This document shows, one piece after another, positions 1-13,300 of a stretch of DNA of 64,000 nt. Source of the stretch: Siniperca chuatsi (lineage: Eukaryota; Chordata; Actinopteri; Centrarchiformes; Sinipercidae); NCBI RefSeq assembly GCF_020085105.1, contig NC_058043.1:6205667-6269666 (forward strand), written 5' to 3'. Both the position numbers and the translations under genes were made by a program. Below the pieces are notes generated by a model. It searched no databases, was not told the origin of the DNA, and worked only from the letters and a program-made list of their open reading frames with translations. The stretch's first letter is position 1, and each line of letters starts with the position of its first letter.

Positions 1-329
1 GTGAAATCTGCTGAGCACAAAAACCACCACAAGTATGAATATGTGCCTAACACATTTTAAAACAGTTTTCATCGACATTTTACCTTGTTCTACTTTTGGT
101 TGCTGCGTGGTATGGTCGATCACAACGCTCATAGTCAGAACAATTCAGGCAAAAGCAACAAACTTGGATCAAACTCTGTTTCAACAGGATATTAGAGCAA
201 AGTGAAACTATTGGCTGGTTTTTGAACAAACTTAAACTGCAGACTCATGTGACAGACCATGTTCTTACTACAAGAGGAACCTACAGTTATGAGGTATTGG
301 TTAGGCAAGCCAGGTCTATGTGCTTAATT

Positions 330-331
<2 letters not shown>

Positions 332-388
<57 letters not shown>
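332..388. repeat. (GT)n microsatellite
   Basis: About 28 uninterrupted GT units in slmap intron 1. Confidence 0.98.
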
Positions 389-391
<3 letters not shown>

Positions 392-1352
392 TGCAAGAAA
401 AAGTGAATACTGAGCCATTGCCGTTTAACAGTCTATCTGCATCTCTAAAAGCATCAAATGTATCAAAAACCTACTATAAACCAAAAAACTCCAAATTCTT
501 GTGACCCATTTAAAGTTTGACTGACATTTCTGGCCTAATGTATAATGAAGCAATACATTACCATAAAAAAAGAGAAAAAAGAAATGTAATGTTTCTTTTC
601 CCCATTGACATTCATTACTAAAAAGAAAGCCACAAAAACTTACATTTATATTAGTATGTTGTATTTAACTGGAGTACAGTTCAAATGTGAGCAACCAAGC
701 ATCTATCCAAAAAAATAAAAAATAAACCTTGTAAAGTGTTTCACATCTTAAAAAAAGTCTTTATCCAAAAACAGGTGTTGCAAAAGGCAGTTCTCTTATA
801 TTTGGGTCAAGAGAACACCTTTTGAATATTCATTCAATATCGGTGAAGCCTTTCTTGTACGATCGGGCTACTTCAGCACTACTTCAGAGCCCGTCAGTGA
901 CCAGGTTCATCATACTGAGAAACAATTGAACGGGTTTATCAGCTCAACAAAGTACCAGTACAGCTCTTATCCAAGCCATAAAAAACCTCAGGAGGTCCAA
1001 ATGTTTTTGTGATTATCATCAGTTTCATCCATTTCAATACAGATATATTGGTGAATCGTTAGTGAATGTAGGTGTCTGCATGTTGGTCAATCCATGTGTG
1101 TGTGCATTTATTCCTGAACAGAGGAAAGGATGACGCTACTGGTGTCATTATAAATAGCTTACGGTGTGTGCGCCAACACACACAGGGTATTTCAAAGTCC
1201 CTGCAAGCCACATAGTTGGGTAATCCCATGGCTGTCTGAGCCTGTTCAACCTGTTCTACATAGAAACTACAGACACACAACGACAGATGCTACGACACGC
1301 AGATTTGATCCATTTGCTGCAGATCTCAGACCTGTGGATTGTAAAGAAATTA

Positions 1353-1500
1353 CAGGTTGGTTTCCCAGATAAGATTAAGTCTAGTCCTAGACTGGACTAG
1401 GGACATTCCTCGACTGGACTAAGGACATTCCTCAATTGATATCTGCTCTGAATTTTGTTTAGTACAGGACTAAGTTTAAGTCCTGACTGGAAAATAAGCC
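1353..1500. mobile_element. MITE-like element with inverted ends
   Basis: The left part (GGTTTCCCAGATAAG followed by AGTCTAGTCC) is roughly mirrored at the right by CAGGACTAAG and CCTGACTGGAAAA. Inside, a 22-bp unit (GACTGGACTA-rGGACATTCCTC) occurs twice in tandem near 1390-1435. The ends resemble a very common fish element that begins GGTTTCCC. The family assignment is from memory. Confidence 0.5.
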
Positions 1501-2729
1501 CTGCAGCTGTTTTTTACTCTGTTCTATTCATTCATAAAGTAAAAGGAATTAACAATAACAGTTTTGACCTTCAACACTGACACTTTTCCTAATGATAGTT
1601 ACTTTATACAGAGACAAACTGTATAAAAAGAAGACAGTAGTGCCTATAGGATTAGTGGATTTACAGAAAAATTATGATGCCAACATTAAGTGGTTCCAGC
1701 TTCTAAAATGTGATTTGCTGCTTTTTTCCCCTGTTTTTCCTCATGTTTTGATTTTGTAGCTTCTTGATTTATCACACAACAGTGAGGATAAGCAGGGTGA
1801 GTTTAAGATTTTGCCTTTAGTGTACCCAAAAATGACAACTTTGTTTTCAAGTTATTTGTGACATTAAAATGGTGCAGATGAAGAAGACAGGTCTTATGAA
1901 TCAGGGCACATAACAAAATAGGACCCTGTATTTGAAACAAATCTGAGCCAAATGTCCAATAACAAAATAGATGTTCCCACAAAATAAAATGTACAATTTT
2001 TTTTACTGGATCTTTGTGTTTAAAATCTGAGAAAATATCCCTAACAGACAACACATATTGGTTTTAGAATAACACATTTATTATGACATACATCCTAACC
2101 TTCACGGTTGCAGAGTGGAAACAGAAAACAACAGCCGGGGTCATGACCTGAAAGGCTCCAGGTATGGAAAGTTCCTTGACATGGTAAAGAAGGACCAAGT
2201 ATTTGTTGGATTTTGTTCATTCAGGTTCACACTGCACAATTACAGGCAGAGTTTGCACACAGAAGTCTCACAGGTAGCTTGTCAACTGGACAGGGTTTCG
2301 GTAAGCTGTCTTCAAGCAGGATAGATATTTTTGCAGAGGGCGGAACATAAATCCAGAATCCATCCAGACTTTATTTTGTTCTGCTTTTTTCCCCAACTTT
2401 CCTAGCATGAGGAACAGCATCTGTGCCTTTCTACCCATAATCCCTTGAGTTTTGGGAACATTTCCTGTGCTCAACTGGGATTATGTATTACAGTGTTGGA
2501 TATGTCCACAGGAGGCAACACTCCAGAGTTTGATGTTTCCCTCCAAACATGCTTGATGTGCTTGCCTGCTGGAGAATTTTGGACAAGGTGTCTCAACTAT
2601 TCAATTATGACTTTTCAACAAAAAGTGTGCGAAGAATTGCACCAAATTCATCTTAAATCCTGGAGGAAAGTCGATCCTGAAGGGAAAATACAGTAATAAA
2701 ATAAGCCTGTCATTATCATCTTCTCTTAC

Positions 2730-2927
2730 CTTGCCGGTCTTGTGGTCAAACCAGACCAGGGCATGATTCCTGGACAGCACCTTGCAGTCGAAGGTGGCAT
2801 TGTTTTGTGCCGGGCGACACCGAGCCACAGACCTGCCGATCTTGACTGGCTCATCCAGGTATACATGCCGCTCCTGGAATGGGTGCGAGTTGGGTCGGCA
2901 GGCGAACACGGCCAGCGCTGAAGGCAT
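2730..2927 (-). CDS. slmap: SLMAP first coding exon (FHA domain start), partial gene
   Basis: Encodes residues 1-66 of sarcolemmal membrane-associated protein, a tail-anchored coiled-coil protein that docks the STRIPAK phosphatase complex through its N-terminal FHA domain. The peptide starts [20 protein letters not shown] and contains the FHA signature GRS...[10 protein letters not shown], where Arg and the S-R-N-H loop bind phosphothreonine. It ends ...HKTGK at a strong donor (AAG|GTAAGAG, intron from 2729). As I recall, the human first coding exon also has 66 codons and ends at the same residue. I chose the ATG at 2927-2925 because the family's conserved N-terminus begins exactly there; the open frame continues upstream without an ATG. 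The rest of the gene lies off the left edge. Its promoter faces dennd6a about 6 kb away. Confidence 0.95.
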
Positions 2928-4101
2928 TGATTTTGGCTTGAGAGTACTACTCCAACCAGAGACGAGGGACAGGTTTTCTTGATCCAGAGTGGCGGGCTTC
3001 TGTTGCAACTCCCCAATGAATAATCTACAATATCTGTGGCCTATATGTAGGCAGAACTGTTAGTCCTCTAAGCTTCTAGGCACTAACTAATAAACATTGT
3101 CCACTGTACACAGCCCGGGCTGCACCGCTTTCCCACTTCGATTCAACAAGACTCTCCTGTGTTTGAAAAAAATAAAAAACAAACCAACAGGTATAAAAAA
3201 GACAACACATTCCCTTCACTGACTGTCCACCAAAGCTACATAACGACACTTACATCTGACAGCAGGCACTATGTACAGACCAGGGTGCCATGTGTCAAGA
3301 CATACATGACTGAGTATAGCTCTGACAGTCTGGCAAACAGCCTCCCACGTCCATCAAACTATTCCAGCACTGAAGCAGGTGAGGGAAGCCAGTCAGCCAC
3401 CACAGACTTGATCTTTAATCTCCCAAGATAGCAACAGCTCACGCCAATAATTGTGACTACTGATCGAATGAGCTACCAATCCAGGAAACTATCTAATGTG
3501 TATGGGGAGCAGTTAATAAAAATATTGCGCGCTTTCTAGTTGTGTCAAGTCTTGTCTTGCGGTAAGATATCAAGGGGCACACACCCCAATGTGCAACACG
3601 CCAGTCGGTTTACACACGTTTGGCGTTTAGTAATGTGTCATCTGTAATTTATTAATTTACAGCCTGTCATAATCTGAGTGACATTTTTACACTGATACAG
3701 GGAACCTTAGCTAGCTACCTAACGTCACCACTCCCTCCAGAGAACACCTATAAGACCGCTAACGATACCTAGCAAGACTTAACGCCAAAAACAACCCTGA
3801 GTTGTAAAACATTCACGGTCCAATTATGGTTCGCCAACTAAAGCAGTCGCCACTCTTCGTCTGAATTAGTTAGTACAGAGGCTTCAAAACACTCAGCCGG
3901 GATGAACGGGGGATTAGCAGGTCTTCTTGTGCAACTAAAATGCTAATTGGCTAGCTCGCTAGAGGACAGGCAAAGCGCTAACTCTCGGCCAACGTTTTCT
4001 GGCGTTGTACCAGCAAGCTAGGCTAGGCTAATGAGTGCTGACAAACTTATCACCCAGGTCCTCAAATGTTTTCTCCCCACCCCTCTCAACCAGTTCGCTT
4101 A
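2928..4101 (-). other. slmap: slmap 5' UTR / probable 5' UTR intron
   Basis: There is no other coding frame here. On the minus strand a good donor (ATTCG|GTAAGC, intron from 4102) and a weak acceptor (CAACAG|AAG, exon from 2999) would define an intron in the 5' UTR, so that the start codon sits in the second exon. This is inference from motifs only. Confidence 0.45.
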
Positions 4102-4560
4102 CCGAATGGAGGCGAAATGCCATCCCTGTCTCCTGGAGCAAATAAAAGCATCAAGCTAGCCCGTCTTTTGGCTACTACGGAGCCCTGCAAGCGAACGTTA
4201 GCATGAATGTGGTGAGCTACCAAGCAGCTAGCCGGCTAACTGACAGTCAGGGCAGAAACAGACGCGGAAAAATCAGGGGAGTTTCTTGACTGCGGGTCCT
4301 CACGCATCACACCAGCCCGATTATCTTCCAGGAAAGACCTCGGTAAAAGCCACAAGTTGCGCAGTCGTCGTCTGTCTCAGTCCAGGTCGTGTTTGCCGTG
4401 ACGGTTAACAGTTATAGCCGCCGCCTTCCTACAGTTTTTTGGAAGGAATCTAGAAGAAGTTGTCCTCCTCCGCAAGTCCAAGCCGCCATACTGTAACTAA
4501 AGAGCAGACACACAGGGTGCGTTCACTGCCCGATCAACTCCGCTCACCGCCGAGCTCATT
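4102..4560 (-). promoter_or_regulatory. slmap: slmap promoter and non-coding first exon region
   Basis: GC and CpG content rises here relative to the AT-rich surroundings. On the minus strand an ATGGCGGC core (4482-4489), the YY1 motif found just inside the start site of many housekeeping genes, suggests transcription starts near 4490. A donor at 4102 would end the non-coding exon. There is no TATA box. Confidence 0.5.
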
Positions 4561-6419
4561 AAATCACTTGACTCTGGGGGAAAAAACGTAGTCTTCGTTT
4601 TGGATTAAATGATATGCTGTTAATTACGGATACTTTGGAAGCCCAGTGCTGCTGGGTGGAAATGATGAAAAAATAAATAAATAAAAATACTTCGGATTAT
4701 GAGTCATGATTTTGATTTACTAAATCAAGATTTCGAGATATTTAGTCAAAATGACGATTTAGGAAGTCAAAATTATTAAGACTTATTAAAAGGCATGTTT
4801 TTATTTTGGTCGTTCATATCTATTCTGTTAGGACATTAGGTTCCACAGTAGGCCATACACAGAGCCTTAGCTTTATATTTGGAAGTCAACTCAATTAGCC
4901 TAATTTTTTATTGGTTTAATACTATTCTTTTCAGGCTGGTGTAAATGTATCATATCTATCACATTTTGGATAAAATATGGTGTTTGGATTATGAAGGTAA
5001 AAATATAGGCCTGACTGATACGGCAGTCATGTCTTAATGAAAACATAAAATACAATATACCTACTATATTAACTGAAAATATTACTGATTTTGGTCCATG
5101 CCCAATATTTAATCACAGATAGTAGGCCTTTATCATGAACAACAGAACAACTGTAAAGTTTGTATTACAATATCTAAAATATTTAGATGTATTACAAATG
5201 TCAAAGCAATACAGTAATATTACAGAAATATTACTGTGATTTTTCAAAAGGGTGAAGATTTCACTACTAGATGGCAGTAAAACAAGGCTTTATGTCCTGT
5301 TTTTCATCTGTATTATATCATTTCATAATTCCAAACACATTTACAGTAAAAAAACAAACAACAAAAACATATTTTAGAGGTTTTCCCATTGGGATGCCGC
5401 AATTCTGTGATTTGGATTATAGTTTCAAAGGAAAGGGAATTTGGGGAGTTGGGGCTCCATTGGTTGCTTCACGAAACCCAGGGAGTCTACCTTTAAACTG
5501 GTTTTCTGTCTGAAGTTCCTGTTGTTGTGTTATGGTACTTTTCAGTAGACATATTCATAATACCACTACTGTAACTTTCCAGTATCACAAGAACACCATA
5601 TGACAATATTTTACAGTTCCATCTTAAGGTTTTGTCCAGGTGACTTGATTTACGGACTGGGACAGCAGGGCGGGGTGGGGGCGACGTGTGAGGAGATCAA
5701 ATTCTGCTTATGGCTCCAGAAACGTCCCTGCTGTGTTCTGGTGAACCGACAGCTGAGACCAAATCAATGTTGGATGAGACAGTAGAGCAGTTAAGTATGG
5801 GAGGATAAAACACCAGACATCCCTGCTGCTCATTTTGGGTTCAATTCAGTCATCATTTAACAGGAGATATAACAAAAAACATTCATAATTTATTGTTAAT
5901 GTTTCCAGTTTCGTCCATCAAAACCTGTTCTCAGCCTTTTTTTGCCTGTCAGGCTGCATGTAGAGTCATGCAAAGTTTGACCCTTGTCTGATTCACAATT
6001 ATGTGGTGAAATAAGAATACAAATCAACTATTAATATTATAACTATTAACTATTATTATAGCTGTAACCAGCTGAACTGTGGGTCCAGTCTATCAAATTA
6101 TTCAGGAAGGGATAAAAAGATTTTTGCAGTTTTGTTCAGAATTCACTAACTGACTAAATTTTAAACAATTCACCCTCACTTTAAAGGTTTTTCACAAAAT
6201 TGAGTTTTAACATTCAGATGGTTGCTATAGCGCCACCATTTGGGGAAACTGTTCCCTCAGTCTTGGCTTGTTTAGCAAAGTTCAGTGCTTTTCCCATTCT
6301 TGTTAAGGCACACTTGCCTGTAAAATACATTTCACAGAGATTAGATAAATATTGCCTTAAAAATATAGAAAATTGTTTATAGTAGTATTTACATTTGTAC
6401 ATGTTTTTATTTTCTGACC

Positions 6420-6542
6420 TATATTTTAGTGTATTATATTTTTTGCTAGTACTTCTATTCCTGTGTGCACTGACGTGACAGTGAGCTGCTGTAACAAAAG
6501 AGTTTCCCCTCGGGGATCAATAAAGTATTTCTGATTCTGATT
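6420..6542 (+). mobile_element. LINE-like 3' tail, 5'-truncated
   Basis: Ends with GGGGATCAATAAAGTATTTC followed by two TGATTCTGATT-like units. This matches the short-repeat 3' tails of L2/Rex-type fish LINEs as I remember them. No reverse transcriptase frame is present upstream, so it is a dead-on-arrival copy. Confidence 0.5.
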
Positions 6543-7029
6543 AATGGGCCCAAATTGTGATTAATGATCTTCTTTGTAAAATAATATTTTTTATTTGAGT
6601 GTTAACATATAGGACATGTAGTGATAAATTTTCAAGAAGAGCAATCTAAATAGGTCTAAATAAAAAAAAGAAACAGTCAGCTTAAAAACTAAAAGCAGAA
6701 AAATCCCCATTTAAAATGGGTCTAAACATGCATTTAAATATTTAAATGTGCAATTCAATCACATGTGAATTAGGTCTTTTTATTCTTGTGATACAGTCTC
6801 TAGTAGAAATATATTTTTCTATCTACAAGTAATTTCTCAACCTCCCTAAAATAAACCCCAGATTGAGAATCTTTGATATAATTTTAAAGGACAACATATT
6901 TAATTTTCTATTATTATTATTATTATATTTAATAATAATAATAATTATTATATGGTTATGTTAGTTTGTAAATACTAGTAAAAGCATTTTGTATGTATTT
7001 ATTTTACGCTTATATGTTTCATGTTTTGA

Positions 7030-7375
7030 ATTTGTTGTGAGCAGTTTCATGCAGGAACTATCAGTAGAACGAAAATAGTTCCTACATGAAACTGCTCACA
7101 ACAAATCTGTGGATCATCTTGAGTAACCGGATCATGATTTCTGGAAAGAGACGTTGCTGTTGAGTTTTTCAAATGTATTTTTTTGGCGCTATGAGCACCA
7201 CAAGCCAAGTGCCATATAGTCCCAATATATTAAAAAAAGACAGACATCTCTACGGACGATATCTCAAAAACTCAGGTAACTCACACCAAAGCAATCTAGA
7301 TGGATAAAAAGCACTACAGGTAAGAGGGAAAATATGTATTTTTGATTTTGGGGGTGAACTGTCCCTCTCAAACGA
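7030..7375 (-). mobile_element. Dispersed repeat copy A with terminal 31-bp-arm hairpin
   Basis: 7030-7060 and 7076-7106 form inverted arms of 31 bp with one mismatch and a 15-nt loop. The remainder to about 7375 reads, in reverse, as a repeat beginning CAGTTCACCC. It is recognisably related to 18441-18770 and to the hairpin at 46254-46424. Confidence 0.65.
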
Positions 7376-9589
7376 CATGTTGTGGTTTTACAAAGAGTTA
7401 TGTGCCGAACTATTTCTTGTCTGGGAACAGTAACTTGGGAGTCTCTGCTGGTTGCCTGGCAACCTGACAGTGATGACAAGACTTCAGGAAGTTACTGTGT
7501 TAGACGCGCTGGTATAGGCATATTTTATAATATTTGGACTGTTTCCCCCTGTTTTCAGTCTTTCTGGATGCTGCCTGTGGCTTCATATTTATAACCTGCA
7601 CACATGAGAGTCTCAAAAGAAAAACAAATAACCATTTACTGTATTTTATTCACAACCATGTGTTGCTGATGTTTGGTGTAATATAATCACAATTTCTGTG
7701 CCAACAAGTTCTTTTAACACAACATCAAAAGCTGCTTTTCCACCAAAAGTACCAGGAACTTTTATCCCCAGGAACTACTTTTCAAGGAACTAAAAAGTTT
7801 CTTCAACCCATTGTTGTGGGTCATACATATTAGTATGTGGTCCTGCTGGGGGTCTCTGCAGGTCTGAGAGGCCTGAGGATTGATGCAGGGTTCACTTCGG
7901 GATCAGACTGATTATCAGTCTTTGACCAGAGTGAAGGACGAGACAAGGACTGAGCGACTAACACAGACTGTCAAGATCAACCAGAGGTGACAGACCCATC
8001 AGACCTTCACAGCCAAGTCTTGCAGCGTTATTGTAACGTGGTCCTGGTCCAGGTCTTGGTCATGGTATAGATCCTGGTCCTAGACCCAGCAGTCATGCCC
8101 AGCCCTCCAACAGAGCGAGCAGGGGACCAGCTGTCACTGTGCTAACAGTCTGACTATTATTTGAGATTTAACAGCATCTTACTGTGTTTAGCTTCTTAGC
8201 CCAGTTTGACATCACAGCGTCCAGTTACACAGCGTCTGTGTGTTGGTAACAAGCACATCACTAAAATATAAGCTGCGTTAAAAACTTACTTTTATCAAAG
8301 CACATTTTTATAAATGCTATGGTTTGTTTTATGTTGTCCTGTTTGCTAATCACTCTTGTTATTTAATTATCTACTTCAGCTTCATGTGAAGCACTTTGTA
8401 ACATTGCTTTTGAGTTCATTACTATTATTAGTTCAGCAATAAGGATATTTTGCATTTTAAAGTTCTAAGGTTGTGTTATATTGAACGTTGCATTTTATTC
8501 CATATCTATTTAACTATTTGGCATATTTAATTTGATTCCATATTTAAGCTGAAATGCTTGCAAAGTCCTTAAACTGCTTACAAAAAATAGAAATGTGAAC
8601 ATTTACAATTTCATGACAACTGGCAACTGATGAAGATCCTGTGATATGATCTAAATATCCAAAACAGTTGCTATGTGGACCTCAATGTGAGATTTGTTTT
8701 CTCAACAACTGTTGTTGAATTTTCTATTAATTCATTTATTTATCTATTTATATATTAAGCTTATTATTTGTATGTGTACTGTATGTTCAAGTTAATTTGG
8801 TCAGTTCAACATAAATGAAATGTCAATTCTCTAGAGTATAAAAACCAACCAAAAATAAAAACATCAAAACCATACAGAATATACAGATAATGTGCAGAAT
8901 TAGTTTAGTTTTAGTTAGTATTATATTTACTATTGGTTTACTGTAATACAATATTAGTAATTTAGCAAATATTAGTTACATTTCTGGAAATAAATCTGAC
9001 TGATTTGCTTACTCAGACAGTGGAAGCATTGCTTTTTTTGTTGTTCTATCTGCTTACCTATAATAAGGTGGATTTGTGTCACAACTTGGGTCAGCAGGGG
9101 GTGCACCCCTTTCCTTCTGTAAGCACCCCCACTCTGGTTCATCCATCTGCTTGCCCAGTGATGGAGCTATTAAAGGATTTAGATAAAGCTGATTTACTGC
9201 CTTGTTCCTGAATGAGAGTCGGGCTGTAATTGAAGAAGTAATTCATTCAATGATGTGAGTTATCCTCAGTGTGAAGGGGAAGGACACGGATCAGCAGAAT
9301 AGGTGCAAATGGTAAATCTTTTTAAATATGACAATTATTTGGCCCAAAAGGTCAGTGAGGAAACACAGCGTACTTTACAAAAACTGCAGATTTCAAAATG
9401 ACAAAATCACTTAAAAAGTGCAGCACTTTTGTCAGTAAAAGTTTCATAATTTCTTATCAATTCTAGTTTCTAGTTCTAATCTAATGTAGTTGGACAGAGG
9501 TCCACTTATTAGATTTTTCCAGTGCTTTCAACTGCATATCACAGTCTTCCTCAGTGGATGGAGTTTGAGCTGAGCAAAGTCCATCCATA

Positions 9590-10090
9590 TGTGATTCTAG
9601 TAAACTTTTGATTAAAGAAGTCAAAATTATGACATTTACTAAGCAAGTTTAGCTAATTTAAAAAAAATAAGAATTTTGACTTAGTATAAGTAGAAATTTT
9701 GATTTCCTAGCTCAAAATTATTACTATGCATCTCATAATGGTGATTAAAAAATGTGAATTTATTATCTCAAAATTTGACTACATATGTCATTATTTTAAT
9801 TAAAACATCAAAACATTGATTTACAAACTCAAAATGATGACTATGTATCTCATAAATATAAATAAATAAAATCTATTTCATCTCATAATTAATAAACGTC
9901 AGAAATTTGACTTATCTCATAATTGTTTGTCTCGTCTCATTATTATGACATAGAAAGTCAAAAGTTTGACTCAGTATCTCATTTGACTGTAAAAGTTTTG
10001 CATCTCATAATTTTAATTTACCATGAGTACTTTTAGTTTTATCATCTCTAACTTTTCCTTTTTTAATTTCCTGGCGAAAATGGTCTTCAC
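9590..10090. repeat. Degenerate AT-rich array (TCATAATTTTGACTTA-type)
   Basis: Many imperfect units of the type CTCATAATTTTGACTTAGTA. The same motif fills 30770-31225 and 32133-32632, with a fragment near 4680-4790. The right edge (CCTGGCGAAAATGG) resembles the inverted ends of the 32133-32632 copy. Confidence 0.6.
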
Positions 10091-10331
10091 TGTGCGGTTT
10101 ACGGAGCCCTATGGACTTAAATACAACTCAGTGCCAGGGACGGCTTTACGTGATGGCGTCACCACGTCGTGCGTAAGCTTCTGCTCCTATGCTAAGTGCT
10201 AGCTAAGCGGCTACTTTCTGTAGCGCTGCCTGCCTTCTGTTGTTTGAGGGACGCTAACTAGAAATTTTAGTGAACTTATTTAGGAAACCGTTAACAGTCT
10301 CCAGAGCGCGCCTGAGTGTCGGGCCGTCGCC
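10080..10331 (+). promoter_or_regulatory. dennd6a: dennd6a promoter and 5' UTR
   Basis: A local CpG-rich segment ahead of the start codon. It includes TTACGTGATGGCGTCACC near 10146-10163, which combines a TACGTGA half and a GCGTCA half typical of CREB/ATF or bHLH-ZIP sites. The start codon context (GTCGCCATGG) is close to the vertebrate optimum. No TATA box is seen. The exact start site cannot be read from sequence. Confidence 0.5.
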
Positions 10332-13300
10332 ATGGCTCTGCAAGGCCCGGAGGAGTTGGGGGAGCAAGTCGAAGAGCCGGAGGATCTGGACGACCAGGAC
10401 GCTAGTAGCATCTCCCCGGCCGAGGAGATAACTCTGCCCCCCGGGCCCGGAGGCGACGAGGAGCCGGAGGAGGCTCTCCTACTGCCCTGGGACCGCTTCT
10501 CCGCCTGGCTGCACTGCATCTGTGTGGTCGGCTTCGACCTGGAGCTTGGACAGGCGGTGGAGGTGAGTCAGAAGGGGACAGCTGGGCCATGTAAAACTCC
10601 TACACATTGTAGCTAAAAATGCTTAAGTTAGCAGTTATCGAAGGCTCAGACTATTTCCTGGACTGGAGCACACAAACCTCTCCATGAAGCTGTGTGTTTG
10701 GCTCTTTGTTTAGTTATTCTTTAGTCTAACAGTGCTGACATTTTTACACACTAATGCAACTAAAAACAGCAGAGTAGTTTTTACTATAGGATAACAGTTT
10801 CATTAGCTGATATTGTTTATCGTAGCCAAGGTGAATTGTGTGTGTTTTTTCTTCCCAAGAGTTAGTCTGGTCCAGCAGCATCAGCTCAGCTCCTATTTCA
10901 CATGGATGCATCTTTGCTGAAACTCTTCCTCAGACAGAGACACACACATTGAACTTTATCAGCGTTAAACCCGGGGAGTTGAGCAAGGCATCTCTGACAT
11001 GGAGGGTTTGAATCCCACTGTTAGTCCCCAAGGCTAACAGCACAAACACCTGTTGTTCTCACAGGAGTTTGGGATACATAATCAATAAGCTGACAACAAG
11101 TTTTGAATACAATACACTGCATGTGTTAATAAGGTTTTATACAGTGATCTGGGTTCATACTCCTGCAGCTCTTTCTATTTCACTTTCTGTAATGAACTGA
11201 ACAAGACAGACTGCAGAACTTGCTTTTATTTTTTTATTAGAGCAGTTTGTCATTTTGACCTACTGATTGGCTAAAGTATTTTTGGAAATGAATTGGCTGC
11301 AGGCAGATAATTTTATCTTTAGTAAAATACCATCACAATTCCCAGAGGCCAATTACCAGTTTACACAATTATAATCTGATTGAAAGAAAACTGATTAATC
11401 TTATCATTGCACTGCAAATCTAATTCAGATATTAGTATCTAATCAGTACTTCACAGTTTTTGATACTCTGTGCTATGGACATATTTCAGTCAATACCTTG
11501 CCGTAGATATTATATTAGGTCACACTTTATTTGGATAGTTTGCCTACAGATAGTTTATAGAGTATTTGTAACATTTCAACAACTTATTAGTTGAGATTCA
11601 ACAATTCAACTGTTTCACAAATAAAACTGTTTTTCTAGGTTTGGTTTAGGCACAAAAAACATCTGTTATGTACATGAATTGTCACATATACTCTTTTCTC
11701 TTTTGATAATCTGTCAAACATCTACAGACAATGCGAAACAGTTGAAATGTTACAAATACTCTATAATAATAATAATATTATCTGTGGGTGGACTATCCAA
11801 ATGAAGTGTTACTTTATATAATCAAGTTATTTATTTAATGCTAACCCTATTTAATGCTAGGGTAAAGGGTAGGCTGCCCCTGTACAGTACATTAATCACT
11901 TAAAATCACTTTATATCACAAATTTCCTTCCTTTTAAACTTGTTATACTGAAAAATAAATGTAAAATTTGTTTTGGCCAATTCAGGAACCAGTTTTAAAT
12001 AAATACCTTATCACAAAATTAAAAATGGGTGTATTGTAATACAGTGACCACTAACTCGAACAAAATCAAGTGCAGCAAAATGGCAGATAGCATTTACAGA
12101 AAGTAATGGATCCAGTGACATTAGAGACAAATAAATGTTGGTAAAGATGTCCAAGTTTGAAAAATCTGTGATGAAAAAGTGCTGATATTTTGTTTTTAAC
12201 AACCGGTAACCGTGTTCATCTGTCTTCCAGGTTATTTATCCTCATCATTCCAAACTGTCAGAGAAAGAGGTGAGTCAGACTGACGGGGTGGGATTTTGAA
12301 TAAAAGAATTAATTTTTACGTTATGTAACATCCTTTTTGTAAATAAAGTCATCACATGTACATTAAATTCTAGAAGATCCTAGAAGTGGGGTAGGGTTTG
12401 ATAGATTTTGTAATATTTTTGTTCATCATAACGATAATCATTGATCTCTTGCTGTTTGCTGTCTGTTGTGTCATTTGTGTTGGGTGTATGAATCACTGAC
12501 TCAAACTGAGATGACACTTGATGTAGATCCTTTTTCTTTCAGAAAACAAGCATCTGCTACCTTTCCTTTCCTGACTCCAACTCAGGTGAGTTCCTGTTTC
12601 GGCCTTTTAAAGTTTTGTGTGACGTCTCTGAACGCAGCAGAACACCACAGTGGAGACTTTCGCCTTTTTATGGTGATGTGTCAGATTAAGGGCCGGGTTA
12701 TGTTAGAAAAGAACTAGTTCCTACGACGTGTTGTCCGACCACATGGGAAGGCAAAAGTGTTTATAGCTCAGAACAGCCACACTTGAAGGCAGAGTTAAAA
12801 GTTGGCTGTCACAGAGCAGAGGGAGGTGTGATAATCATTTAAATACGAGGATAATGGTGCAAATTATCAAACAGTCTCTCCTGGAAGACATTCATAGTGT
12901 GGGACTTAGTTGTGCACATCGAAAGTGACAGTAGTAGTTGTGTAAGGAATGAAAAAAGAGGGCTTGAAAGGGAAGTTCAAACCCTGCTTACTTTCTCACC
13001 TCCGCTCAGCTGGCCAATTGCTGCATGAGGTGCGTGTGAATGTTGGATTGTTGGTTTTGGAAAGGGAATGTATTAGAAACACCTCACAGTATAACACAAC
13101 ACAGTTAAACACCACCACAAACTACAGCCTCCAAAATTACCATGAAGTTGAATCAACACCTCTCTGAAACAGTTTAATAAAAAACTGATCATTATAACCA
13201 AATATAGGTAGGATTTATTGCAGGTCTGTAGTATTCAAAGCTTCAAATGAACTAGTTTGTATGATGTGTCATCTGAACACATCTGAAAGCAAAAGTGTTT

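Larger units (their letters stand above)
1..2729 (-). other. slmap: slmap intron 1 (partial), no coding exon seen
   Basis: This stretch lies downstream of the first slmap coding exon on the minus strand, so I read it as its first intron, continuing off the left edge. It holds a (GT)n tract at 332-388 and a short MITE-like element at about 1353-1500. Open frames here (for example 1803-2054 and 2268-2474 on the minus strand) resemble no family I know and have no splice context. Confidence 0.7.
4561..10079. other. slmap-dennd6a divergent intergenic region
   Basis: I see no gene here. It is AT-rich and built largely of interspersed repeats, listed separately: degenerate TCA-TAA-TTTTGACTTA arrays near 4680-4790 and 9590-10090, a LINE-like tail at 6420-6542, and a dispersed element with a terminal hairpin at 7030-7375. 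A 7535-7605 stretch resembles part of the inverted-repeat element at 47478. Short open frames (5271-5513, 5600-5785, 9005-9211) match nothing I recognise. Confidence 0.7.

Noticed and set aside
2601-3008. SLMAP start further upstream (135-aa frame)
   Set aside because: The first codon at 3008 is TTG, and the extra 27 residues are not part of the conserved SLMAP N-terminus. The ATG at 2927 matches the family start.
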